Of a stretch of DNA of 64,000 nt, positions 34,790-44,023 are shown in pieces (the stretch's first letter is position 1; every line of letters starts with the position of its first letter). The notes beneath the pieces were generated by a model. That model was not told the DNA's origin and ran no database searches. It was given only the letters and a program-made list of their open reading frames with translations. The stretch is taken from assembly GCF_006547045.1 (NCBI RefSeq), contig NZ_CP041242.1, forward strand, positions 2,428,001-2,492,000. Direction: 5' to 3'. Position numbers and translations under genes: made by a program. The DNA comes from Lysobacter alkalisoli (GTDB lineage Bacteria; Pseudomonadota; Gammaproteobacteria; Xanthomonadales; Xanthomonadaceae).

Positions 34790-36314
34790 CTACAAGGTCA
34801 CCGCGCGGAACTGGGTTGTGCCCTGGCGCTGGACCAGCAGCATCACGGTGTCGCCGGCCTTGGCATCCTTCAACACCCTGTCGAGCTCGGCCGGAGTGCC
34901 GACGGTCTTGCGGCCGATCGACAGGATCAGATCGCCGGGACGGATGCCGGCTTCGCGGACGGCATCACCCTCGACCGCTGTGACCCGGACACCCTCATCC
35001 TTCTTCAATCCCAGTTGCTGGCGTTCGGCAGCACTCAGCGCCTGGGTCGCCAGGCCCAGCGGATTGCCGCCCGCGGCTGGGGTGGAGTCGTCGTCGCGCG
35101 GGCCGGGCGGTTGGCGGCAGCCACGGCGTCGCCTTCCAGCGCGTCGAGCACCACCTCGACGTCACGCGTCTTGCCATCGCGGATGATGCCCAGGCGGACC
35201 TTGGCACCGGGTGCATGCGCGCCGATCAGGGGCGGCAGGTCGGCCACGGTGGACACCGGCTTGCCGTTGACCGAGCGGATCACGTCCATGCGCTGGATGC
35301 CGGCCTTCTCGGCGGCGCTGCCAGGCTGGATATTGGAAACCAGCGCGCCGGCGTTGTCGGACAGTCCAAGCGCCCGCGCCTCGTCGGAGGTGATCTGCTG
35401 GATATTGACGCCAAGCAGGCCGCGGCGTACCGAACCGGTGTCCTTCAGTTGTTCGGCGGCGCTCATCGCCAGATCGATCGGGATGGCGAAGCTCACCCCA
35501 TGAAACCGCCGGAATTGGAGAATATCTGCGAGTTGATGCCGATCACCTCGCCGCTGGTGTTGAGCAGCGGACCGCCCGAGTTGCCGCGATTGATCGCCAC
35601 ATCGCTCTGGATGAAGGGCACGTACTGCTGGCCGGAATACGGATTGCTGCGACCGATCGCACTGACGATGCCGGCGGTGACCGAATGGTCGAAGCCGAAC
35701 GGCGAACCGATCGCAACCGCCCACTGTCCCGGCCTGGTCAGGCTGGCATCGGCTGCGCGCAGGAACGGCAGACCCCTGGCGTCGATCTTGAGCAGGGCGA
35801 CGTCGTACTGTTCGTCGCTGCCGATCACCTCGGCCTCGAACTCGCGCCGATCGGACAGGCGCACGGTGACCTTGTCGGCACCGTCGACCACGTGATGATT
35901 GGTCAGCAGATAGCCGTCTGCGGAGATCAGGAAGCCGGTGCCCTGCGAAACGCCACGCGGCGCCTGTGGCGTCTGCGGCCCGCCGGGGAGCATGCCCGGC
36001 GGCAACATCCGGCGGAAGAACTCAGGGATATCGTCCTGGCCCGGCATCTGCTGGCGCGAGACCCGGCGCGGCGCGATCTCGGCACTGATGCTGGTCACCG
36101 CCGGTCCGACCCGGTCCACCAGCGCGCTGAAGTCCGGCAGGCCGGTGACCAACGGCCGGGCCGGGGTAGCCGCTGGCGGCGGTGCAATGCTGGATGGCGT
36201 GGCGCCGGAGTTGTTCTCCGTCGCGGGTTGGGCGGGCGGCTGGGCACTGCAGGCGACGGGCAGTGCGGCGATGATCAGGCCACACAGGGCCAGGGCACGA
36301 AGCGGTCGGTTCAT
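34790..36314 (-). CDS. mucD: Do-family periplasmic serine protease MucD/DegP-like, two apparent frameshifts
   Basis: Signal peptide (RALALCGLIIAALPVACSA), then the trypsin-like domain with His in LLTNHHVVDG, Asp in YDVALLKID and Ser in GNSGGPLLNT, a first PDZ (LGVNIQQITSDEARALG) and a second PDZ (LGLKKDEGVRVTAVEGDAVREAGI). The reading frame breaks twice. The first is after NSGGFMG, where one extra G in the four-G run (plus-strand 35496-35499) restores FMGVSFAIPIDLAM. The second is near 35098-35109, where one base restores the join to DDDSTPAAGGNPLGLATQ. Both are single-base losses in G/C runs. MucD degrades misfolded envelope proteins and restrains the sigma-E response; it lies downstream of rpoE-rseA, the known Xanthomonas order. 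If the breaks are real the protease ends before its PDZ domains. Confidence 0.88.
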
Positions 36315-36399
36315 GGAATCGGCCTCGACTGTTCAACAGGATGTTTTCGGAAGGCCGGGCACAACCCCAGGTCGCGGCCCGGCCGGGATCGGGATCGGC

Positions 36400-37368
36400 T
36401 CAGCGCTCGGGAGGCGTCGCCGCGGACGACTCATCGGTGGGCGGGCGGATTTCCGGTTCGGACGTGCGTGGTTCAAACGGGTAGAACGACGGCGACACCG
36501 GCTCCATCTGGCCGTAGCCGACGGAATAGCCGCTGCGCTCGCCGTACCCCGGCAACACCGCTCGCGGCCACGGCCTGGATTCCGCCGCGTCGGCGTCACC
36601 GGCCACCGCGGCGGCGGCAAATGGATTGGCTGCGTTCTCCGGTACCGGCAACGAGGCCACCGCCTCCACGATGGGCGCTGCAAGGTCTTCGGCGGTCGTC
36701 ATCGGCGCGCTGGCCTCACTGCCGCGTGGGGTTCGCCGGGACACCTGGTTGCGCGAGGCCCGCTCGCTGCTGCGGCGGGCGGGATCGGCAGCAGCCACGG
36801 CGGTCGCCGCCGCGGCAACGGCGACCTCAACCGGGACCGGGTCACCCGGGGGCGTCGCGGTCTCAGCGGAGTCGGCCAGCAGCGCTTCGACCGATGCCTG
36901 ACCGGTCTGCTCAGGCATGACCGGCAATGCTTCCGAGCCGGAGACGGTCGTCAGGGACGTCGGCGTGGCATCGGGGTTGTCCGCCGGGCGGGTGACGAGC
37001 AGCGCGGCCACCGCTACCGAAGCGGCCAGCGCCGCACCCGGAATCCAGCGCCGGCGCAGGGCTGTCGAACGCATGGCTCCGCCGGCAGACGCCACGGCAG
37101 GATGCGCGGCCTCGTCGGCTTCGGCCTTCAGCGCCCGGGCGATACGGTCGGCAAAACCCATCGGCGCGACGCCGCTGGCCTGGCGGCGCAGCACATCCCC
37201 CGCCAGCTGCCAGCGGCCACAGGCCTCACGCCATTGCAGGTCGTGTTCGAGCCGGCGATGGGCGAAACGGGCAGCAGCGGCGTCCAGTTCTCCATCGAAC
37301 AGGGCGCACAACGTCTCGCGATCGTCGCGGGACGGACTGGAGGAGTTGAGAGGCGGATTCGTCTGCAT
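36400..37368 (-). CDS. rseA: Anti-sigma-E factor RseA-like
   Basis: A 322-residue membrane protein. The N-terminal RseA domain has SRDDRETLCALFDGELDAAAARFAHRRLEHDLQWREACGRWQLAGDVLR (about 14-65), which would wrap the sigma factor. One membrane helix lies near 108-125 (IPGAALAASVAVAALLV), followed by a long Ala/Pro/Ser-rich periplasmic part. It starts one base after the rpoE stop codon, giving tight coupling. No rseB/mucB homologue follows; mucD comes next after 85 bp. ATG 37368 (MQTNPPLNSSS) is preferred to the upstream ORF limit. Release presumably needs DegS/RseP-type proteolysis encoded elsewhere. Confidence 0.9.
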   Translation of the reverse strand: MQTNPPLNSSSPSRDDRETLCALFDGELDAAAARFAHRRLEHDLQWREACGRWQLAGDVLRRQASGVAPMGFADRIARALKAEADEAAHPAVASAGGAMRSTALRRRWIPGAALAASVAVAALLVTRPADNPDATPTSLTTVSGSEALPVMPEQTGQASVEALLADSAETATPPGDPVPVEVAVAAAATAVAAADPARRSSERASRNQVSRRTPRGSEASAPMTTAEDLAAPIVEAVASLPVPENAANPFAAAAVAGDADAAESRPWPRAVLPGYGERSGYSVGYGQMEPVSPSFYPFEPRTSEPEIRPPTDESSAATPPER

Positions 37369-37369
37369 G

Positions 37370-38008
37370 TCAGTGAGTACGTTCGCGGACGGAAGTGGCG
37401 TCCAGCAGCGGACGCAGCCTTTCATCGATGGCTTCGCGGGCACGGAAGATCCGCGAACGCACGGTGCCGATCGGGCAGTCCATCCGGCTGGCGATTTCTT
37501 CGTAGCTCAAGCCCTCGACCTCGCGCAAGGTAATCGCGGTGGCCAGCTCCCCGGGAAGGGACTGTACCGTCTCCATCACCGCGCGCTCGACCTCCTGGCG
37601 CATGAGCTCGTGTTCCGGGGTATCGGTATCACGGAGCCGGATGCCGCCATCGAACTGTTCGGCATCGGCCGCGTCGACGTCGTCCGTCGGCGGCCTGCGG
37701 TTCTGCGCTGCGAGGTGGTTTTTGGCAGTGTTCACGGCGATCCGGTGCAACCAGGTATAGAACTGGGCGTCGCCACGGAAATTCGGCAGCGCGCGATAGG
37801 CGCGCATGAAAGTTTCCTGGGCCACGTCCTGGCATTCGCTCCAGTCGGGGATGTAACGCCCGATCAACCCGACGATCCGGTGCTGGTACTTCCGCACCAG
37901 GGCATCGAACGCCGCGCTGTCGCCCTGCTGGACGCGCCTGACCAAGTCCTGGTCGAGCGACGCATCCTGCCCCTGGGCAGTGTCTTGAGCGAGTTTGTTT
38001 TCGGCCAT
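37370..38008 (-). CDS. rpoE: Extracytoplasmic stress sigma factor sigma-E (RpoE/AlgU)
   Basis: A 212-residue group-4 sigma factor. Region 2 has DQDLVRRVQQGDSAAFDALVRKYQHRIVGLIGRYI and DVAQETFMRAYRALPNFRGDAQFYTWLHRIAVNTAKNHL. Region 4 has LREVEGLSYEEIASRMDCPIGTVRSRIFRAREAIDE, the RpoE signature. The internal acidic insert (TDDVDAADAEQFDGG) is as in AlgU/RpoE of gammaproteobacteria. It heads rpoE-rseA-mucD. A sigma-E-type promoter lies upstream, implying autoregulation. Confidence 0.97.
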   Translation of the reverse strand: MAENKLAQDTAQGQDASLDQDLVRRVQQGDSAAFDALVRKYQHRIVGLIGRYIPDWSECQDVAQETFMRAYRALPNFRGDAQFYTWLHRIAVNTAKNHLAAQNRRPPTDDVDAADAEQFDGGIRLRDTDTPEHELMRQEVERAVMETVQSLPGELATAITLREVEGLSYEEIASRMDCPIGTVRSRIFRAREAIDERLRPLLDATSVRERTH

Positions 38009-38066
38009 GCCGTGCCGGCACTCCTGTCAGCTCGGCAGCGTGCTGTGAAACACACCGGCCGAACAA

Positions 38067-38094
38067 TGAGACAACCCTGTCGGGAAAAAGTTCA
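38067..38094 (-). promoter_or_regulatory. Candidate sigma-E promoter of rpoE
   Basis: On the minus strand TGAACTT (38088-38094) is followed after 16 bp by TCTCA (38067-38071), close to the sigma-E consensus GGAACTT-N16-TCTGA. It lies about 60 bp before the rpoE start. Judged by eye only. Confidence 0.5.
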
Positions 38095-38254
38095 ACCGGG
38101 CCCGTTCGGGGCCCTTGCGCTGATTAATGGGGCTGATGGCCGCCACCGCAAGCGCCAGCGGTCATGTTCCAGCGGGTCGGAGGGCGCCATTTGACGCCGA
38201 CAAAGTATCCTCGGGATGATAGCGGGTCTCCCATACGTGAACGGATGGTGCAGC

Positions 38255-40306
38255 ATGATCGCTGGCCTCGACGGTCTTCGCTTCCAGCACTGGCAGACCT
38301 CGCTGCGCGAGGACGGAGTCCTTGTGCTCTCCTTCGACCGGGCGGAGTCCTCGGTCAACACCTTCGCCCAGGACGTGCTGATCGAGCTCGACAGCCTGCT
38401 CGAACGCCTGGCCATGGACCCGCCGAAAGGCGTGGTGCTGGCTTCGGCCAAGGCCAGCGGCTTCATTGCCGGCGCCGACATCAAGGAGTTCGCGACCTTC
38501 GGCGAGAACGACATGGTCGGCGACGCGATCCGTCGCGGCCAGCAGGTGTTCCAGCGCCTGGCCGAACTGCCCTGCTCCACGGTGGCCGCGATCCACGGCT
38601 TCTGCATGGGTGGCGGCACCGAGATCTCGTTGGCCTGCGACTACCGCGTCGCCAGCACGGACGCCTCGACCCGGATCGGCCTGCCCGAGGTCAAGCTCGG
38701 CATCTTTCCCGGCTGGGGCGGCAGCGTGCGTCTGCCGCGCCTGGTCGGCGCACCCGCCGCGTTCGACATGATGCTGACCGGGCGCAGCCTGTCGGCCAAG
38801 GCAGCGCGTGCAATCGGCCTGGTCGACAAGGTCGTGGAGGCACCGCTGCTGGAGGACGAGGCCGCCAAACTGGCCCTGCGCGGGACCACGCGCCCGTTCA
38901 AGCAGCGTTTCCTCGGCTGGGCCACCAACACCTGGCCGGTACGGCAGGCACTGGCGCCGGTGCTGACCAAACAGGTCGCACGCAAGGCTCGCCGCGAGCA
39001 CTACCCCGCCCCGTACGCGCTGATCGACACCTGGAAGCGCGCCGGCGGCGGCACCCAGAGCCAGCTCGCTGCCGAACGCAAGGGCGTGGTCAAGGTTTCG
39101 GCGACGCCCACCGCACGCAACCTGATCCGGGTGTTCTTCCTGCAGGAGCGGCTGAAGTCACAGGGCGGCAAGGACCATGGCATCTCGAAGGTCCACGTGG
39201 TCGGCGCCGGCGTGATGGGCGGCGACATCGCCGCGTGGTCGGCCTACAAGGGCTTCGAGGTGACCGTGCAGGATCGCGAGCAGCGCTTCATCGACGGCGC
39301 CCTGTCCCGTGGCCGCGCGCTGTTCGAGAAGAAGGTCAAGGATGAATCGAAGCGCGAACAGGCCAACGCACGCCTGCGCGGCGACCTCAACGGCGATGGC
39401 GTGCCCGACGCCGATCTGGTGATCGAGGCGATCATCGAGAACCCCGGAGCCAAGCGCGAGCTGTACGCCGACCTGGAGCCGCGGATGAAGGCCGACGCGC
39501 TGCTGACCACCAACACCTCGTCGATCCCGCTGACCGAACTGCGCGGACACATCCAGCGCCCGGCGCAGTTCGCCGGGCTGCACTACTTCAACCCGGTGGC
39601 ACTGATGCCGCTGGTCGAAATCATCCACCACGATGGCATGGCCGAAGCGACCCAGCAGCGGCTGGCCGCGTTCTGCAAGGCCATTGGCAAGTTGCCGGTA
39701 CCGGTCGCCGGCAGCCCGGGCTTCCTGGTCAACCGGGTGCTGTTCCCGTACATGCTGGAGGCGGCCACGGCCTACGCCGAGGGCATCCCGGGGCCGGCGA
39801 TCGACAAGGCGGCGGTGAAGTTCGGCATGCCGATGGGGCCGATCGAGCTGATCGACACCGTCGGCCTGGACGTGGCCGCCGGCGTCGGTGCCGAGCTGGC
39901 GCCGTTCCTCGGGCTGGAAGTACCGTCATCGCTCGGCAATGTCGAGTCCGGCAAGCGCGGCAAGAAGGACGGCCAGGGCCTCTACAAGTGGGCCGAAGGC
40001 AAACCGGTCAAACCGGAACTGCCGAAGGACTACAAGGCACCGGCCGACCTCGAGGACCGCCTGATCCTGCCGCTGCTCAACGAAGCGGTGGCCTGCCTGC
40101 ACGAGGGCGTGGTCAGCGACGCCGAACTGCTCGACGCCGGGGTGATCTTCGGCACCGGCTTCGCCCCGTTCCGCGGCGGCCCGATCCAGCACATCCGCGA
40201 AACCGGCGCCGACAAGCTGCTGGAGAAGCTCAAGGCGCTGCAAGCCCGCCACGGCGACCGGTTCGCGCCGCGGCCGGGATGGGACAACCCCGCATTGCAT
40301 GGCTGA
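38255..40306 (+). CDS. Fused enoyl-CoA hydratase / 3-hydroxyacyl-CoA dehydrogenase (FadJ/FadB-type)
   Basis: A 683-residue beta-oxidation enzyme. The N-terminal crotonase domain (about 10-190) has AGADIKEF (oxyanion hole) and the two catalytic Glu regions GGGTEISLACDYR and GLPEVKLGIFPGWGG. The dehydrogenase domain has the NAD motif VVGAGVMGGDIAAWSA near 315, then NTSSIPLTEL, GLHYFNPVALMPLVEII (catalytic His) and a C-terminal domain with GRRGKKDG-like GKRGKKDGQGLYKW. It hydrates enoyl-CoA and oxidises the hydroxyacyl-CoA. A partner thiolase (fadI/fadA) is not adjacent. ATG 38255 is preferred; 38216 is also in frame. It diverges from rpoE. Confidence 0.93.
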   Translation: MIAGLDGLRFQHWQTSLREDGVLVLSFDRAESSVNTFAQDVLIELDSLLERLAMDPPKGVVLASAKASGFIAGADIKEFATFGENDMVGDAIRRGQQVFQRLAELPCSTVAAIHGFCMGGGTEISLACDYRVASTDASTRIGLPEVKLGIFPGWGGSVRLPRLVGAPAAFDMMLTGRSLSAKAARAIGLVDKVVEAPLLEDEAAKLALRGTTRPFKQRFLGWATNTWPVRQALAPVLTKQVARKARREHYPAPYALIDTWKRAGGGTQSQLAAERKGVVKVSATPTARNLIRVFFLQERLKSQGGKDHGISKVHVVGAGVMGGDIAAWSAYKGFEVTVQDREQRFIDGALSRGRALFEKKVKDESKREQANARLRGDLNGDGVPDADLVIEAIIENPGAKRELYADLEPRMKADALLTTNTSSIPLTELRGHIQRPAQFAGLHYFNPVALMPLVEIIHHDGMAEATQQRLAAFCKAIGKLPVPVAGSPGFLVNRVLFPYMLEAATAYAEGIPGPAIDKAAVKFGMPMGPIELIDTVGLDVAAGVGAELAPFLGLEVPSSLGNVESGKRGKKDGQGLYKWAEGKPVKPELPKDYKAPADLEDRLILPLLNEAVACLHEGVVSDAELLDAGVIFGTGFAPFRGGPIQHIRETGADKLLEKLKALQARHGDRFAPRPGWDNPALHG

Positions 40307-40337
40307 GCTCAGTCCGGATACGAGCGCGAAGATCGAA

Positions 40338-40414
40338 ATGGATCCCGGCTTTCGCCGGGATGACGACGCGAGCGGCTGATATTCCCCGTCGCCCCGGCGA
40401 AAGCCGGGGTCCAT
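40338..40414. repeat. Palindromic repeat, GGATCCCGGCTTTCGCCGGG type
   Basis: The left half 40338-40367 carries CCCGGCTTTCGCCGGGATGACG and the right half 40388-40414 is its inverted relative (CCCCGGCGAAAGCCGGGGTCCAT). This kind of palindrome is common and dispersed in proteobacterial genomes. It separates the FadJ-type gene from the convergent GIY-YIG gene and may end both transcripts. A partial ATGGATCCCGGCGTCC copy lies at about 40754. Confidence 0.75.
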
Positions 40415-40435
40415 CTTTGCCAACCCCGGCGTAAG

Positions 40436-40729
40436 TCACAGGATGCCAGGGTAGAGATCACGCCACTCGGGGTTCGTGTTCTCAATCAGCTCCAGCTTCC
40501 AGGCTCGCCGCCATTCCTTTATGGCTTTTTCGCGGGTTATCGCGGATTGCATGGTGGGATGCATCTCGTACCAGACGAGGGTGTGCACGCGGTAGCGGCG
40601 GGTGAAACCCGCAACCAGATCATTCCGGTGCTGCCAGGTCCTCTGGACCAGATTGGATGTCACACCCGTATAGAGCGTGCCGCGCATGCGACTGGCGAGG
40701 ATGTAAACACAGGGCCGAACTTCCCGCAT
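40436..40729 (-). CDS. GIY-YIG domain protein (YhbQ/UPF0213-like)
   Basis: A 97-residue stand-alone GIY-YIG nuclease-fold protein. The motif pair appears as VYILAS and TLYTGVTSNLVQRTWQHR (Arg for metal/substrate), followed by Glu in AITREKAIKEWRRAWKLELIE. The motif is divergent (LYTG for YIG), as in many small members. Such proteins are thought to cut or bind branched DNA, but cellular roles are unsettled. It lies between a palindromic repeat and pilZ, isolated from other DNA-repair genes. Confidence 0.88.
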   Translation of the reverse strand: MREVRPCVYILASRMRGTLYTGVTSNLVQRTWQHRNDLVAGFTRRYRVHTLVWYEMHPTMQSAITREKAIKEWRRAWKLELIENTNPEWRDLYPGIL

Positions 40730-40797
40730 CCTTGCGGTGCTCCTTGATCAAGATGGATCCCGGCGTCCACGGGACGACGGGTGGAAGCGGCTTGCTC

Positions 40798-41151
40798 TCA
40801 CATCGTGTGCGTCGGCCGGTCGCTGCTCAGCTGGCCAGCGAGCAGGGCCTCGATCTTGCCCTTGACCGCCTCGCCCTCCGCGGTGTCGTTGAACTGGACG
40901 CCGATGCCGGCCGGACGGCTGCCCTGTGCACCGACCGGAGTGACCCAGACCACCTTGCCGGCGACCGGCATGCGCTCGTTGGATTCGGGCAGGGTGATCA
41001 ACAGGAACACCTCGTCGCCGATGAAATAGCGCTTGGGCGTGGTCACGAACAAACCGCCGCTGCGGATGAACGGCATGTAGGCGCTGTACAGCTGCGCCTT
41101 GTCCTTGATCGCCATGGTCAGGATGCCCTGCCGCGCGCCTGCACTGCTCAT
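40798..41151 (-). CDS. pilZ: Type IV pilus assembly PilZ protein
   Basis: A 117-residue single-domain PilZ protein. The sequence ARQGILTMAIKDKAQLYSAYMPFIRSGGLFVTTPKRYFIGDEVFLLITLPES matches the Xanthomonas PilZ type, which lacks the RxxxR c-di-GMP-binding motif and works by contacting PilB and FimX. It lies at the end of the tmk-holB-pilZ order usual in Xanthomonadales and Pseudomonas. ATG 41151 (MSSAGARQG) is the family start; upstream in-frame residues to 41169 are not conserved. Confidence 0.95.
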   Translation of the reverse strand: MSSAGARQGILTMAIKDKAQLYSAYMPFIRSGGLFVTTPKRYFIGDEVFLLITLPESNERMPVAGKVVWVTPVGAQGSRPAGIGVQFNDTAEGEAVKGKIEALLAGQLSSDRPTHTM

Positions 41152-41236
41152 GGTGTTCTGCTCATGCACTGACCCCTGTCTTGCCCATTGCCCGGAGTTT
41201 CCCCGTTCCGTATTCGTCGTTTCACCGATGTCGAGG

Positions 41237-42265
41237 CTAGCGTTGCCTGAGGCCGGCCCGCCAGGCCATCAACAACTCCACTATCGCAAGATCCGCGCGC
41301 ACTGTCGTGCGAAGCAGGTCGCGGGTCCGGTTGGCCTTGTCGAACCAGGTGGCCAGACTGCGCGTGCGCGCCGGGTCGGTCAAGCGCGAAGCCTCGAACA
41401 CGGCCAGGTCGGCGGCATGGCGCAGGCGCAACTCGGTCTGGTCGTCGGCGGCCCAGCGCTGCGCGGTCTCAACCGGCGAAGCCCGCCCGCCCTCGAGCTC
41501 GCGCAAGTCGTCGGCAACTTCGCGGCGCAGGCCGAGGCCATCACCTTCGAGCCACTCATGGGCCAGGCCGGGATGGCCGCGCGCGGCCTCCAGCGCATCG
41601 CCGGCGTCGTCCTCGCCATGCCCCTGCGCCAACAGCCAGGCCAGCGCCTCGTCGCAAGGCGGCAGGCGGAATTCGATACGCTGGCAGCGGCTGCGGATGG
41701 TCGCTGGCAGCCGCGCCGGGAAGGCGCTGACCAGCCACAGGTAGCGGCCGGGAACCGGCTCTTCAAGGGTCTTGAGCAGGGCGTTGCTGGCGGCGGTGTT
41801 GATGGCGTCGGCCGGATCGAGGATCGCCACCCGTGCGTCTCCATATTGCGGGGTCAGCGCCAACTGCGCGGAAAGGCCGCGGATCTGTTCGATCACGATC
41901 TCGCTGCGCATCTTCGGCGGTCGCGCCTTCTCGTTCAGTGCATGGCCGACAAACAGGGCATCGGGGTGGCTACTGCGGCCGAACGGGTGGGCGAGCCGGC
42001 CGTCGGGCCGGGTTTCCTCGTATTCGCGCTGGTGGCGCTGGTCGAACAGCGTGCAGGCCCGGCAGGTGCCACAGGGTTCGCCATCGCCAGCCGGCTGCAG
42101 ACACAGCACCCGCCGCGCAAGACGTTCTGCAACCGCGCGCTTGCCGAGTTGCGCAGGCCCGCAGAACAGCAGGCCGTGACCGAGCCGGCCGGCATCGAGT
42201 GCGGCGGCGACCTGGGTGTAGATGCGCTGCTGCCAGGGGGCAAAGGCGGGAATCGAATCACCCAT
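41237..42265 (-). CDS. holB: DNA polymerase III delta' subunit
   Basis: A 342-residue clamp-loader subunit of the AAA+ family. It has LLFCGPAQLGKRAVAERLA with a degenerate Walker A, as expected for the non-hydrolysing delta', zinc-type cysteines in CLQPAGDGEPCGTCRAC, ILDPADAINTAASNALLKTLEEP (the SRC/sensor region with PATIRSRCQRIEF) and a helical C-terminus. Its start overlaps the tmk end by 8 bp. dnaX, another clamp-loader subunit gene, lies at the end of the window. Confidence 0.95.
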   Translation of the reverse strand: MGDSIPAFAPWQQRIYTQVAAALDAGRLGHGLLFCGPAQLGKRAVAERLARRVLCLQPAGDGEPCGTCRACTLFDQRHQREYEETRPDGRLAHPFGRSSHPDALFVGHALNEKARPPKMRSEIVIEQIRGLSAQLALTPQYGDARVAILDPADAINTAASNALLKTLEEPVPGRYLWLVSAFPARLPATIRSRCQRIEFRLPPCDEALAWLLAQGHGEDDAGDALEAARGHPGLAHEWLEGDGLGLRREVADDLRELEGGRASPVETAQRWAADDQTELRLRHAADLAVFEASRLTDPARTRSLATWFDKANRTRDLLRTTVRADLAIVELLMAWRAGLRQR

Positions 42266-42914
42266 GGGCGATGTCCGAAGCGGTCATCTCGATCTGCCGT
42301 TGCAGGTGGGCGACGGCCTCGGCGGCGACCGCATTCATCGGCCGGGTCGCATCGATGACACGGAAACGATCCGGTTCGGCCCTGGCACGGGCGAGGTAGC
42401 TGGCGCGTACACGTTCGAAGAAAGCCTCCTGCTCGCCCTCGATGCGATCGGTTTCACCGCGCCGGCGCGCACGCTCCAGTCCGACAGCGACAGGCACGTC
42501 CAGCAGCAGGGTCAGGCCGGGACGGATCCCGACCACGCGCCGCTCGAGCTCGGCGATGAAGCCGGCATCGCCGCCGCGCGCCGCGCCCTGGTAGGCGAAA
42601 CTGGCGTCGGTGAAGCGGTCGCTGATGACCCAGGCGCCACGTTCGAGGGCGGGCAGCACAGTCTCGCGCACGTGTTGGGCACGGGCGGCGAACATCAACA
42701 GCAACTCGGTTTCCGGCGCCGGGGGTTCGTGATGTGTATCCAGCAACAGGCCGCGGATCTGTTCGGCCAGCGGAGTGCCGCCGGGCTCTCGGGTGGTCAC
42801 GACCTCCGCGCCGGCATCGCGCAGATGGCGTGCGAGTGCATCAAGCGCGCTCGACTTGCCGGCGCCCTCGCCGCCTTCCAGAGTGATGAGTCGTGGGCAG
42901 TCGCGCAGGCTCAT
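42258..42914 (-). CDS. tmk: Thymidylate kinase
   Basis: A 218-residue dTMP kinase. P-loop LEGGEGAGKSS near 10-20, TTREPGGTPLAEQIRGLLL (DR-like substrate loop), SDRFTDASFAYQGAARG near 98, and lid region RARRRGETDRIEGE with Arg-rich LID. ATG 42914 (MSLRDCPRLITLEGG) overlaps the mltG stop by ATGA; the large open frame upstream is a shadow of mltG. Confidence 0.96.
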   Translation of the reverse strand: MSLRDCPRLITLEGGEGAGKSSALDALARHLRDAGAEVVTTREPGGTPLAEQIRGLLLDTHHEPPAPETELLLMFAARAQHVRETVLPALERGAWVISDRFTDASFAYQGAARGGDAGFIAELERRVVGIRPGLTLLLDVPVAVGLERARRRGETDRIEGEQEAFFERVRASYLARARAEPDRFRVIDATRPMNAVAAEAVAHLQRQIEMTASDIAHG

Positions 42915-44023
42915 GGCGCCTCCGGCCCGGTACCGACCGCAGGGGCCTCCTGCATCGCCGCGCGCTCGGCCGCACGTGCCTGCCGGTAGCGGCGCAGGTA
43001 TTGCGCGACGGCGGCGTTGTGCTCGGCCAGGGTCCGCGAGAACACGTGCCGGCCGCTGCCATCGCCCACCGCGACGAAATACAGCGCATCGCCATCGGCG
43101 GGCCGGGCGACCGCCTGCAGCGCCTCGACCCCGGGCATTGCGATCGGCGTCGGCGGCAGGCCGTCGCGGGTGTAGGTGTTGTACGGCGTGTCGGTCACCA
43201 GGTCGCGGCGGCGGATGTTGCCGTCGAAGGTGGCTCCGAGCCCGTAGATCACGGTCGGGTCGGTCTGCAGCCGCATGCCGATCCGCAGGCGGCGCTCGAA
43301 CACGCCGGCGATCTGCGGCCGCTCCTCGGCGATGCCGGTTTCCTTCTCGACGATCGAGGCCATGATCAGCATCTCGTCGGGCGACTTGAGCAGTGTCCCG
43401 GGATCGCGATTGCTCCATGCCGCGTCCAGCGCCCTCTGCATTGAGGAGTGCGCGCGACGCAGGATGTCGAGGTCGCTGTCGCCGCGGGTGTAGTGATAGG
43501 TCTCCGGCAGGAAGCGGCCCTCCGGGTGCTGACCAGGATGACCGAGCGTTTCCATCAGCGCGGCGTCATCCAGGTCTGCGGACTGGTGCAGCAGCGGCTC
43601 GGCCCGGGCCAGGGCCGCACGCAGTTCGCGCATGTTGCGGCCCGGGAGGATCGTGAAGGCGTAGCGCACCACCCTGCCGTCGCGCATCGCGATGAGGATT
43701 TCGCGCGGGCTCATGCCCTCGGCGAGGGCGTACTCGCCGACCTGCAGACGGCCGCCGGCGCCAAGTTCACGGGCCAGCATGCGCCATTCAATCTCGTGAC
43801 CCTCGCGCACGCCCAGCTCGCGCAGTTTGCGCATCACCACCGGCAGCGAGTCGCCACGCTCGACCAGCAGGTGCGCCCCGGGCTGCAGACCATCCACCGG
43901 AGTGTCGGCAAAAGCCTGGTAGCGCTGCCAGCCCCACCACCCGGCCGCGGCCGCGGCGATCAGCAGGACGACGAACAGCAGCAACACCAATTTGCCCAGG
44001 CGGCGCAGGAACTTGCGACTCAC
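42911..44023 (-). CDS. mltG: Endolytic murein transglycosylase MltG
   Basis: A 370-residue YceG-family enzyme that cuts nascent glycan strands at the inner membrane and ends their growth. One N-terminal membrane helix (KLVLLLFVVLLIAAAAAGWW, about 10-30), a LysM-like small domain, then the catalytic domain with FLPETYHY, MLIMASIVEKETGI (catalytic Glu), RLQTDPTVIYG and YNTYTRDGLPPTPIAMPG. The start is GTG 44023, which overlaps the pabC stop (GTGA). The pabC-mltG-tmk-holB order is standard. Confidence 0.95.
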   Translation of the reverse strand: MSRKFLRRLGKLVLLLFVVLLIAAAAAGWWGWQRYQAFADTPVDGLQPGAHLLVERGDSLPVVMRKLRELGVREGHEIEWRMLARELGAGGRLQVGEYALAEGMSPREILIAMRDGRVVRYAFTILPGRNMRELRAALARAEPLLHQSADLDDAALMETLGHPGQHPEGRFLPETYHYTRGDSDLDILRRAHSSMQRALDAAWSNRDPGTLLKSPDEMLIMASIVEKETGIAEERPQIAGVFERRLRIGMRLQTDPTVIYGLGATFDGNIRRRDLVTDTPYNTYTRDGLPPTPIAMPGVEALQAVARPADGDALYFVAVGDGSGRHVFSRTLAEHNAAVAQYLRRYRQARAAERAAMQEAPAVGTGPEAP

